This document shows, piece after piece, positions 30,239-36,639 of a stretch of DNA of 36,639 nt. The stretch is taken from positions 1 through 36,639 of the forward strand of contig UQSK01000014.1 of NCBI GenBank assembly GCA_900543605.1, given 5' to 3'. Positions within the stretch are counted from its first letter, which is position 1. Every line of letters begins with the position of its first letter. The notes under the pieces were generated by a model that saw only the letters and a program-made list of their open reading frames with translations, made no database searches and was not told where the DNA came from. The DNA comes from an uncultured Collinsella sp. Its GTDB lineage: Bacteria; Actinomycetota; Coriobacteriia; Coriobacteriales; Coriobacteriaceae. A program made the position numbers and the translations under genes.

Positions 30239-31591
30239 ATGTCTGACGACTTTTACACCATGGTCGATTCCGGAGACCCGGCACCCGACAACGAGCACAT
30301 CACCGGCGTGCACGAAGAGCGTGCGGAAGGCGAGCAGACGACCACGCAGGCGCCAAAAGCCATGTACGCCGCGCGCATCGCCGTCTATGACGACATGCTG
30401 TCGACACCGCGTGTGATCGTCATTGATCCGCAAGATGTCCGCACGTATTTGGAAGAGACGACCAACACCGTCTACCAGTGCATGAAAGAACAAGGTGGCC
30501 ATATCTCGCTCATGGTCATCCGCGAGATTGTCGAAAACTTTATCCACGCGCACTTTGCCGAGCCCATCATCTCGATTCTGGACGACGGAGACACCATCCG
30601 CTTTGCTGATCAAGGACCCGGCATCGACGACAAGGAACGCGCTTTCGACTTTGGCGTTACCAGCGCAAACAGCAAGATGAAGCGCTATATCCGTGGAACC
30701 GGAGCAGGGTTTCCCATGGTGCAGGAGTATTTGGAAAACGCCGGCGGTGCCGTATCCATCGAGGACAACATGGGCAACGGCACCGTGGTTACGGTAAGCC
30801 TGAACCCTAAACGCGTGCAGGAAATCGAGCGTGCCGGCGGACGCGGTGCTGCCGTGCGGCCCGAGACGGAGCAGCCCACATATCCCCTGCCGGGAGCTTT
30901 CGCGCAGCAGCCCATGACAACGCAGCAGATGCAGCCCACCGTGGGACAGATGCAGCAGCCCGGAATGCTTCCTACACAAGAGCCCCAGGCGGCATCGATG
31001 TCGATGCCGCCAAACATGCCAGAGGCCATGCCGCTGGCGGATCAGGATGCAGCAGCAATGCAGCAGGCGGCGGGGGCACCGGGTGGCCAGCAAATGGGCT
31101 ACCAGCCGTACCAACAGGGATATCCATATCAGCAGATGCCGCCACTGGGGTATGGCCAGCAGTTCCCGCAGCAGTACCAGCAGGGATATCAGCAGCCGTA
31201 CCAGCAGATGCCGCAGCAGCAGTACAACCCCTGGGCCCAGCAGATGCCTCCGCAGCCTTACCAACAGTGGCCTCAAAGTTTTCAACAGCAAATGCCGCCG
31301 ATGCAGAGTTCTCAACAACCAGCAGCTCAAATGATGTATCCTAATGCAGCAAATCAGTATGCGCAGCCACAACCGGACGTGTTCGTAAGCGATCGCGGCA
31401 ACGCCGCGCTGGGCTATCTGGCGCAAAATCAAGCGTGCGGCGCAACCGATCTGGCGAGGGCGTTTGGAAACTCGGCCCCCACTTGGTCACGCACGCTCAA
31501 CGACTTGGCGCAGGCCGGCTTGGTCATCAAGCATGGCCAGAAATACCATCTGACCGAACTCGGCGCCGCTCGCGTGCGAGCTCAGAGCTAA
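30239..31591 (+). CDS. GHKL ATPase with Gln-rich linker and C-terminal winged helix, upstream of dnaA
   Basis: A 450-residue protein of unknown function. Residues 45-195 form a histidine-kinase-type ATPase fold: N-box REIVENFIHA (Asn100), G1 DQGPGI (124-129), and G2 RGTGAGF (152-158) with GNGTVVTVSL. It has no transmembrane segment, no phospho-acceptor His domain and no receiver. Residues 205-382 are extremely rich in Gln, Pro, Met and Tyr with repeated YQQ and QQM units. Residues 385-450 look like a winged helix (NAALGYLAQNQACGATDLA, then WSRTLNDLAQAGLV). The stop is 15 bases before dnaA, so the two are co-transcribed. I prefer the ATG at 30239 (GGAAG 12 bases upstream). In-frame GTG (30194) and TTG (30167) starts exist, but the latter falls in the shared origin motif. 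Role in replication control is inference. Confidence 0.8.
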   Translation: MSDDFYTMVDSGDPAPDNEHITGVHEERAEGEQTTTQAPKAMYAARIAVYDDMLSTPRVIVIDPQDVRTYLEETTNTVYQCMKEQGGHISLMVIREIVENFIHAHFAEPIISILDDGDTIRFADQGPGIDDKERAFDFGVTSANSKMKRYIRGTGAGFPMVQEYLENAGGAVSIEDNMGNGTVVTVSLNPKRVQEIERAGGRGAAVRPETEQPTYPLPGAFAQQPMTTQQMQPTVGQMQQPGMLPTQEPQAASMSMPPNMPEAMPLADQDAAAMQQAAGAPGGQQMGYQPYQQGYPYQQMPPLGYGQQFPQQYQQGYQQPYQQMPQQQYNPWAQQMPPQPYQQWPQSFQQQMPPMQSSQQPAAQMMYPNAANQYAQPQPDVFVSDRGNAALGYLAQNQACGATDLARAFGNSAPTWSRTLNDLAQAGLVIKHGQKYHLTELGAARVRAQS

Positions 31592-31606
31592 AGAACGGGA
31601 GAGACA

Positions 31607-33331
31607 GTGGACGAGGAAGCAAGCATCATCCTGGGGGATGCCATCGCCTTTTGCCAGCGCGACGGCCAAGATGCACGCCTCATCAACATGCTGGGGCAAT
31701 CGCGGGCCATAAGCCTGACCGAAGATACGCTCACGATCGAGGCCCCCTCGCGCTTTGCCATCGCGCAGCTCAAAAAGCATCAGCCGACTATTGAGGCCTA
31801 TCTGGAAGAAATCGCCTTTGCACCGATCGCGCTCGACATCGTGGCACCGCAAGGCGCCGCAACGGAATCCGCTGCCGCGGCGACGCCCGCCACGGCTCCC
31901 GCCGCTTCCCCGGCAGCACCGGCCTCCGCAGGCGACGTGCCGACAATCGAGCACCAGCACAGCGATGTTTCCCGTGAAACCATGGCACCGTTGCCGACCG
32001 CGGCGGCGACGCCAACGAACGCGCCCGTCACGCACATGCCCATCGCTCACGACGCAGCGGCGGGCGCGGATTCGGGCATTGCAATCAAAAACACGCTCTC
32101 GGCCGACGATTTTCGTCGCATGATGAACCAGATGAAGGGCGGGGCGCCGACTAAATCCACGCAAGCCGCGACCCCCACCTCACCCATGCCAGCACCGACC
32201 GTGCCGGCCGAGCAGAATACGGATGGAGCCCCACTCGCCGCGAACTCAAAATTTACCTTTGAGAACTTTGTCTACGGCCCCGAGAACAGCCATGCCTATC
32301 GCTCGGCACTCAAGTTTGCCGCCCTCGCGGACGAGCGCGGCACGTGCACATCACTGTTCATCTACGGCAAATCGGGCCTGGGCAAGACGCACCTGCTGCT
32401 TGCCATCAAAAACGAGCTCGCCGAGAAGTCGCCCGAGATCAAGGTCAAGTACGCCAACTCCCAGGCATATCTGGACGACCTGATGACCGAGTTCGACCGC
32501 CAAAAGAAGAGCAACGCCCCCATCATGCAGGCGTACCACGGCGTGGACGTACTCATCATCGATGACATCCAAAACATCATCGGCAAGCGTGCGAGCGTGG
32601 ACTACTTTTTCCAGCTCATGGACGAGTTCATCCGCAACAACAAGAAAGTCGTCATCGCGGCAGACCGCGCCCCCAAGGACCTGAGCATGGACGAGCGTCT
32701 GACCAGCCGCTTCAACGCCGGCATGCTCTGCCTGGTCGCAGAGCCCAGCTACGAGATGAAATACAAGATCTTGCAGCGCTATTACGAGAACACCATCGTC
32801 GCCGCTCCCGAGGCAGGCGACGACTCGCTGCTGGCGGCCTATGGGGGCGACGGCGGGCACCTGACCGATGAGCACTTTAAGCACATGGCAGAGGTGTCGG
32901 GCACCAACATCCGCGAACTCGAGAGCTTTTGCGAGCGCTGCGCCGGCGAGGCGGGCGACCGCGAGCGCGAGGGCGGAGAGCTCACCTTTGACGATATCGA
33001 CGCCATCGCCAGCCAGTACTTCGACACATCGGCCAAAAAGATCAACGTCCAGACGGTTCAGTCCGTCATCGAAGAGCAGTACGGCGTGACACACGAGGAG
33101 CTCATCGGCCCGCGTCGCAACGCCAATATCGCCAAAGCACGCCATATCGCTATCTACCTGGCCATCGAGATGTGCGAGATGACGACCACGGCGGTGGGCG
33201 CCGAATTTGGCAACCGCAACCACTCGACCGTCAGCACGAGCTACAAAAAGGTCCAGAAGATGATCCAGGAAGACCGCACCGTCACCGAAGATCTCAAATC
33301 GTTGCGCGATAAAATTACACTGCGCTCGTAG
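31607..33331 (+). CDS. dnaA: Chromosomal replication initiator DnaA (variant)
   Basis: A 574-residue AAA+ initiator. Domain I is residues 1-75. A long Ala/Pro/Thr-rich domain II runs from about 76 to 212. The AAA+ core (about 213-450) has Walker A GKSGLGKTH (254-262), Walker B LIIDDIQ (316-322), sensor AADRAPKDL and box VII GTNIRELES (432-440). Domain IV (about 470-574) binds DNA. The usual recognition motif GRDHTTV appears as NRNHSTV (536-542), and the basic-loop PRQIAMYL as ARHIAIYL (511-518), so box specificity may differ. The GTG start has GGGAGAG about 6 bases upstream. A parS-like palindrome lies within the domain II coding sequence. dnaN follows across the putative origin. Confidence 0.95.
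   Translation: MDEEASIILGDAIAFCQRDGQDARLINMLGQSRAISLTEDTLTIEAPSRFAIAQLKKHQPTIEAYLEEIAFAPIALDIVAPQGAATESAAAATPATAPAASPAAPASAGDVPTIEHQHSDVSRETMAPLPTAAATPTNAPVTHMPIAHDAAAGADSGIAIKNTLSADDFRRMMNQMKGGAPTKSTQAATPTSPMPAPTVPAEQNTDGAPLAANSKFTFENFVYGPENSHAYRSALKFAALADERGTCTSLFIYGKSGLGKTHLLLAIKNELAEKSPEIKVKYANSQAYLDDLMTEFDRQKKSNAPIMQAYHGVDVLIIDDIQNIIGKRASVDYFFQLMDEFIRNNKKVVIAADRAPKDLSMDERLTSRFNAGMLCLVAEPSYEMKYKILQRYYENTIVAAPEAGDDSLLAAYGGDGGHLTDEHFKHMAEVSGTNIRELESFCERCAGEAGDREREGGELTFDDIDAIASQYFDTSAKKINVQTVQSVIEEQYGVTHEELIGPRRNANIAKARHIAIYLAIEMCEMTTTAVGAEFGNRNHSTVSTSYKKVQKMIQEDRTVTEDLKSLRDKITLRS
31966..31981. promoter_or_regulatory. Near-parS site inside dnaA
   Basis: TGTTTCCCGTGAAACC matches the parS consensus at 14 of 16 positions, including all ten bases of the two GTTTC/GAAAC arms. 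It encodes part of the flexible domain II (residues 120-125, DVSRET), where amino-acid constraint is low. It is 5 kb from the perfect parS cluster, on the other side of the rpmH promoter. Confidence 0.72.
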
Positions 33332-33569
33332 GGAAATAGAGACACCTGTTGAAAACTTGTCGAAACCACGGGCATAAGGTGTCTAAAACCCAACCCGCGG
33401 TGATGAAAAGTTTTGCGCAGGTTTTGAACGTGGAAAACCACCCCTGTTGCACACAGGCTGCTGTCGATTCTCTTTCTGGGTCTGACCTGCGTCTTTGGGA
33501 GTAATCAACAGTTTCGTCAGTGCTATTACTATTATTAAGATATTTATATCTATAGAAAGGTATTAAAAG
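33332..33569. other. oriC: Putative replication origin (oriC) in the dnaA-dnaN gap
   Basis: The 238-bp gap carries a reversed TTTTCAACA box (33347-33355), a reversed TTTTCCACG (33429-33437) and TAATCAACA (33502-33510). An AT-rich stretch (33521-33569) directly precedes dnaN. Its beginning, 33523-33537, reads CTA TTA CTA TTA TTA, which on the other strand is five in-register TA(A/G) triplets, the DnaA-trio pattern of bacterial unwinding elements. The sequence then continues into TTTATATCTATAG. Gene context and this layout resemble the Bacillus subtilis oriC half that lies after dnaA. Confidence 0.75.
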
Positions 33570-34673
33570 ATGAAGTTCACCGTCAGCCAGAGCTCGCTTA
33601 CACAAGCCATCGGCGTCGTTATGAAGGGTGTCGCTTCGGCATCCACCCTTCCCATCCTGTCGGGCGTGCTCGTCAAGGCCCAAGACGGCATCTTGGAATT
33701 CCAGACCTCTAACTACACCATCTCGATCCGTCATCGCATCGCGGCGCATGTCGAAGAAGAGGGCGAGATGGTTATCCCCTGTAAGATGCTCTCCAATATC
33801 ACCAAGACCCTCCCCGATGCCCCGGTCACCTTTGAGCTGTCCGAGCGCCAGGTGCTGATTGGTTGCGAGAAGAGCTCTTTCCGCCTGAACACGCTTGATG
33901 CTAATGACTTCCCCGAGTTTCCGGCCTATGCCATCGAGAGCGCCGTGGAACTGCCGACCGATATCTTGTCCGAGATGGTCGGCCGCGTGTGGCGCGTCAC
34001 CTCGACCGACAAGGCCCGCCCCATCCTGGGTGGCGTGCACATGAAGGTCGAGAACAACACCGTGCGCCTGGTGGCGACCGATTCCTTCCGTTTGGCCGTG
34101 TGCGATACGCAGGTTGAGACCTCGACCCTCGAGGGTTCCTTTGAGCTCAACGTTCCGGCCGACGCCTTTAACGACGCACTGAACATCATGGCCAGCCAGG
34201 CGACCATCATGATCGGGGCTACCGACACCCAGGTCGTCTTTGAGGCCGGCAATACCACCTACGTGTCGCGCCGCATCGAGGGCGTGTACCCCAACTACAA
34301 GCAGCTCATCCCCGATTCGTGCGTGACGAGCGTCAAGATCGACGTCGCCGCCTTTAACGCCGCCCTCAAGCGCGTGGCCGTTATCGCGAGCGCCAACCCC
34401 GCCGTCAAGTTCGAGATCGATGTCGAGAACGGGCAGATGGGCCTGTCCTCCATTTCCAATGACCAGGACCTTGCGCAGGAGACGATCGATGTCGAGGCCG
34501 AGGGCGAGTCGGGTACCATCGCCTTCAACTACCACTACATCTTCGGCTGCCTCAATGCCCTGTCCAAGGAGAAGGAGATCACGCTGGAGCTCAAGAGCTA
34601 CTCGCAGGCGGGCATCTTCAAGTCCTACGACAAGATCAACTACCTGTACCTGGTCATGCCGGTCCGCATCTAG
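33570..34673 (+). CDS. dnaN: DNA polymerase III sliding clamp (beta subunit)
   Basis: A 367-residue clamp of three similar domains, the standard length. The N-terminal MKFTVSQSSLTQAI, central FRLAVCDTQVE and C-terminal YLVMPVRI are typical; the last lies by the partner-binding pocket. AAAGG lies 9 bases before the ATG, directly downstream of the AT-rich origin stretch. It encircles DNA and tethers the replicative polymerase. recF begins 9 bases after its stop. Confidence 0.97.
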   Translation: MKFTVSQSSLTQAIGVVMKGVASASTLPILSGVLVKAQDGILEFQTSNYTISIRHRIAAHVEEEGEMVIPCKMLSNITKTLPDAPVTFELSERQVLIGCEKSSFRLNTLDANDFPEFPAYAIESAVELPTDILSEMVGRVWRVTSTDKARPILGGVHMKVENNTVRLVATDSFRLAVCDTQVETSTLEGSFELNVPADAFNDALNIMASQATIMIGATDTQVVFEAGNTTYVSRRIEGVYPNYKQLIPDSCVTSVKIDVAAFNAALKRVAVIASANPAVKFEIDVENGQMGLSSISNDQDLAQETIDVEAEGESGTIAFNYHYIFGCLNALSKEKEITLELKSYSQAGIFKSYDKINYLYLVMPVRI

Positions 34674-34682
34674 CGCTGCGCC

Positions 34683-35789
34683 ATGACCATGTTCGCCCGT
34701 GATCTTTCCGTTGCGCATTACCGCAGCTTCGATAGCTATCGCCTTGCCTTGGACGAGGGCGTGACGATACTTGCGGGACCCAACGCGGCGGGAAAGACCA
34801 ATCTCATAGAGGCGCTGCAGCTGCTGACGAGCGGCGCCTCGTTTAGGCATCCGACCGCCGCCGAGCTCGTCCATGATGGCGTGGGCTCGTGCAAGGTCGA
34901 GCTGAGGCTCGAGGGCGACGGCCGCGTGCTTGATATGGGATTGAGCGCGGAGGACGGTAAACGCTCGTTTAGCCGCAACGGCAAGAGATGCTCTGCCGCC
35001 GGTGTGCGCGGGGTTCTGCCGAGCGTGCTGTTTTGCCCCGACCATCTGGACATGGTTAAGCGAGGCGCCAGTGTGCGCCGCGCCGCCCTCGACGACTTTG
35101 GCATGCAACTGAGCGCACGCTATGCCGATCTTGCGAGCACCTATGGTCGCTGCGTGACCCAGCGTAACGCCTTGCTCAAGGAGGCCTGGTGCTGCCGCGA
35201 GATGCTCGGCGCGTGGAACGATTCGATTGCCCGCGCGGGCGCGGCTCTGCTCGTGCACCGGTTGGCCCTGCTCGACCGGCTGGCGGGCCATGTGCGTACT
35301 GCCTACGGGCAAGTGGCGTCCGGTGAGGCTGCCAACGTGACCTATACGTCCACGCTGGGGGATTTGCCCCAGGTCGGGGATCGCGAAGAGCTGAAGGGCT
35401 GGGCGTACGAGCGCATGCTGGCCGCCCTTGATGAGCACGCCGACGAGGAAATTCGCCGCGGCGTGACGTTGGTGGGACCGCATCGCGATGAGATTGAGTT
35501 TACCGTGGCGGGTCGCTCCGCCCGTTCGTTTGCCAGCCAAGGCCAGCAGCGAACGTTGGTGCTGGCCTGGAAGGTGGCGGAGGTGGCCGTGGCTCGCGAT
35601 GTCCTGGGCACCGCCCCACTGCTGCTTTTGGACGACGTGATGAGCGAGCTCGACGGCGAGCGTCGCGGTGCTTTCCTGCGGTTGATCGGCGATGATATCC
35701 AGACGGTCATAACCACGACCAACCTGGGGTATTTTACCGATGACCTGCTTGATCGAGCCAAGGTGGTGAGCATGGGTGAGACGTGCTAA
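34683..35789 (+). CDS. recF: DNA replication/repair protein RecF
   Basis: SMC-like ATPase of 368 residues that helps RecOR load RecA at gaps. Walker A GPNAAGKTN (32-40), the ABC signature FASQGQQRTLVLAWK and Walker B LLLLDDVMSELD (about 313-324) are present. It lacks a good ribosome-binding sequence, which suggests coupling to dnaN. The next gene starts 14 bases before its stop codon. Confidence 0.96.
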   Translation: MTMFARDLSVAHYRSFDSYRLALDEGVTILAGPNAAGKTNLIEALQLLTSGASFRHPTAAELVHDGVGSCKVELRLEGDGRVLDMGLSAEDGKRSFSRNGKRCSAAGVRGVLPSVLFCPDHLDMVKRGASVRRAALDDFGMQLSARYADLASTYGRCVTQRNALLKEAWCCREMLGAWNDSIARAGAALLVHRLALLDRLAGHVRTAYGQVASGEAANVTYTSTLGDLPQVGDREELKGWAYERMLAALDEHADEEIRRGVTLVGPHRDEIEFTVAGRSARSFASQGQQRTLVLAWKVAEVAVARDVLGTAPLLLLDDVMSELDGERRGAFLRLIGDDIQTVITTTNLGYFTDDLLDRAKVVSMGETC

Positions 35790-36339
35790 TTACGAGCGCG
35801 AGAGCGAAACGGTCGCCTTCAGTGGGTTTTTGAACGCAGAGCGCCAGCGCATCCTGGCGGCTGCAACGCCTAAGCGCCGCGCGCAGATGGAGGCTGCCGA
35901 GGAGTCGCGCGCGGTCTATCGCGCGTGGAACGCGGTGTGCTCGGGCACGCGCGAGGGGCGGCATGTGACGGGTCTGCGCTACCTGCCCGAGTCCAATGAA
36001 CTGCTGGTATATCTCGATTCGCCCTCGTGGACGCAGGAAATGACGCTGTTGCGCGAGATCATCCGCGCGCGCATGGAGCGCGCCGGTGCGCATGTGGACG
36101 GCCTGGTGTTCAAAACCACCGCACCCGGTCACACGCCGCCCGCCGCCAAGGAGCGCCTGCGCCCGGCGACGACCGAGCACCCGCCGGCCCCGCACGCCGA
36201 CCTAAGTGAGGCCGAGCGCACCGAGATTGAGCGCCAAGTGGCGCCCATCGAAGACCAAAAACTGCGCGAGGCCCTCGAGAATGCCATGAGAGCCAGTGCC
36301 GAGTGGGCCAAGGGCGTGCAAAGCAAAAAAGAGCCTTAA
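35776..36339 (+). CDS. DUF721/DciA-type helicase loader candidate
   Basis: A 187-residue protein. The central DUF721 region (about 45-115) shows the usual pattern: a Trp-containing start (YRAWNAVCSG), then NELLVYLDSPSWTQEMTLL and RARMERAGAHVDGLVFK. The rest is charged and probably disordered. The GTG start is within recF (14-base overlap). In bacteria without DnaC or DnaI, DciA loads the replicative helicase, and in actinobacteria it typically lies between recF and gyrB, as here. A strong terminator follows. Family assignment is good; loading function is inferred from family and position. Confidence 0.88.
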   Translation: MRRANYERESETVAFSGFLNAERQRILAAATPKRRAQMEAAEESRAVYRAWNAVCSGTREGRHVTGLRYLPESNELLVYLDSPSWTQEMTLLREIIRARMERAGAHVDGLVFKTTAPGHTPPAAKERLRPATTEHPPAPHADLSEAERTEIERQVAPIEDQKLREALENAMRASAEWAKGVQSKKEP

Positions 36340-36366
36340 ATCGCATCTGGTGGCCTTGTAGAGCCA

Positions 36367-36395
36367 AATACCCTCATTCCCGAGGGTATTTTTTT
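36367..36395 (+). terminator. Terminator after the dciA-like gene
   Basis: AATACCCTC (36367-36375) pairs with GAGGGTATT (36382-36390) around a 6-base loop, followed by a run of T residues (to 36395). It separates the dnaN-recF-dciA unit from gyrB. Confidence 0.92.
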
Positions 36396-36421
36396 ACGAT
36401 AAACTAGTAAGGCTGTACACA
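36393..36421 (+). promoter_or_regulatory. Possible gyrB promoter
   Basis: TTTACG (36393-36398) and TACACA (36416-36421) are 17 bases apart and lie just before the gyrB leader. The match to consensus is modest, but a promoter is expected here because a strong terminator directly precedes it. Confidence 0.4.
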
Positions 36422-36444
36422 TTTTCTTGACTGAAGGAGGACGT

Positions 36445-36590
36445 GTGGCAAACGAAAACGATTACGATGGCGGCGAGATTAAGATTCTCGAAGGTCTCGA
36501 GGCCGTTCGTAAGCGCCCGGGCATGTATATCGGCTCGACGAGCGCCAGCGGTCTGCATCACCTGGTGTGGGAGATCGTTGACAACTCCGT
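36445..36590 (+). CDS. gyrB: DNA gyrase subunit B, 5' fragment
   Basis: Only the first 48 codons and part of the next are present. KILEGLEAVRKRPGMYIGST and LHHLVWEIVDNSV are diagnostic of the GyrB GHKL ATPase N-terminus. The GTG at 36445 has AAGGAGG 4 bases upstream. The frame runs on into the sequencing adapter from 36591, so the residues after Asn-Ser-Val are artefactual; the real gene would continue with Asp-Glu-Ala. Confidence 0.95.
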
Positions 36591-36639
36591 CTGTCTCTTA
36601 TACACATCTCCGAGCCCACGAGACGCGTAGTAATCTCGT
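36591..36639. other. Illumina Nextera adapter (artefact)
   Basis: Begins with the Tn5 mosaic end CTGTCTCTTATACACATCT, followed by the read-2 tail, the index GCGTAGTA and the start of the P7 primer. It is the reverse complement of the left-end artefact and carries the same index, so both ends come from adapter read-through in one library. Confidence 0.98.

Noticed and set aside
31279..31317. DnaA boxes inside the Gln-rich coding region (TTTTCAACA at 31279 and TTCTCAACA at 31309)
   Set aside because: They arise readily from repeated Phe/Ser-Gln-Gln codons, so I do not count them as independent sites, although the first is an exact match to the intergenic boxes.
30149..31432. A 427-codon minus-strand frame opposite the GHKL gene
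   Set aside because: Its Leu/His/Arg-rich translation is the mirror of Gln-rich codons (CAG read as CTG). The plus-strand frame has clear ATPase motifs.
33315..35540. A 741-codon open frame on the minus strand opposite dnaN and recF
   Set aside because: dnaN and recF are unmistakable on the plus strand. The antisense translation is rich in Arg, His and Gly with no recognisable domain.
1..36639. CRISPR arrays, rRNA genes, insertion sequences or prophage genes
   Set aside because: No regularly spaced repeats, no rRNA sequence and no transposase, integrase or phage structural motif was seen on either strand.

Overview
The window is a 36.6-kb assembled fragment of a GC-rich bacterial chromosome that spans the replication origin. 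Both ends are Illumina Nextera adapter (1-44 and 36591-36639), so the natural sequence is 45-36590. Gene content and order suggest a Coriobacteriia actinobacterium, most likely Collinsella or a close relative. The clues are dnaA-dnaN-recF-dciA-gyrB reading right, rpmH-rnpA-yidD-yidC-jag and rsmG-parA-parB reading left, an MtrA/MtrB-like two-component pair, a PafB/PafC-like WYL pair and an LPxTG surface adhesin. The genus assignment is inference.

Layout, left to right. 45-1432 is an accessory patch: a TraX-family membrane protein gene lies between direct repeats that end at the 3' end of a tRNA-Lys(TTT) gene. 1461-9806 is a leftward housekeeping block: M29 aminopeptidase, a small membrane protein, purC, histidine kinase, response regulator, a Tat-exported lipoprotein, a TSCPD-domain protein and purB. 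9807-10308 holds tRNA-Gly(CCC) with two decayed copies of its 3' end beside it. 10606-14037 encodes a 1143-residue sortase-anchored adhesin with an internal thioester domain and six CnaB-like repeats. 14104-17541 encodes a tiny membrane protein and a very large M28-like membrane protein whose catalytic domain is split by about 680 residues of acidic, low-complexity sequence and lacks key catalytic residues. 17740-19666 is the WYL regulator pair, convergent with an exonuclease-helicase DinG fusion (19663-22557), followed by ddl and rlmN.

From 24.6 kb onward the window is the origin domain. The parA-parB operon has three perfect parS sites spaced exactly 39 bp apart in its leader. Two near-parS sites lie further out, one after rlmN and one inside dnaA. 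Two copies of a 12-bp palindrome, TTAGGTACCTAA, bracket this area. The leftward ribosome/membrane-insertion operon starts from a strong promoter at 29966-29995. Variant DnaA boxes (TTTTCAACA) sit on both sides of a two-gene rightward unit that leads into the dnaA-dnaN gap. That gap holds an AT-rich stretch with in-register DnaA-trio-like triplets, so it is the best candidate for the unwinding site.

The most unusual gene is the one directly before dnaA (30239-31591). It encodes a stand-alone GHKL ATPase domain, a long Gln/Pro/Met/Tyr-rich linker and a C-terminal winged helix. Its position, DnaA-box-bearing leader and adjacency to dnaA make it a candidate origin-associated ATP switch or regulator. 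DnaA itself has an altered DNA-recognition motif (NRNHSTV where GRDHTTV is usual), which may match the altered boxes.
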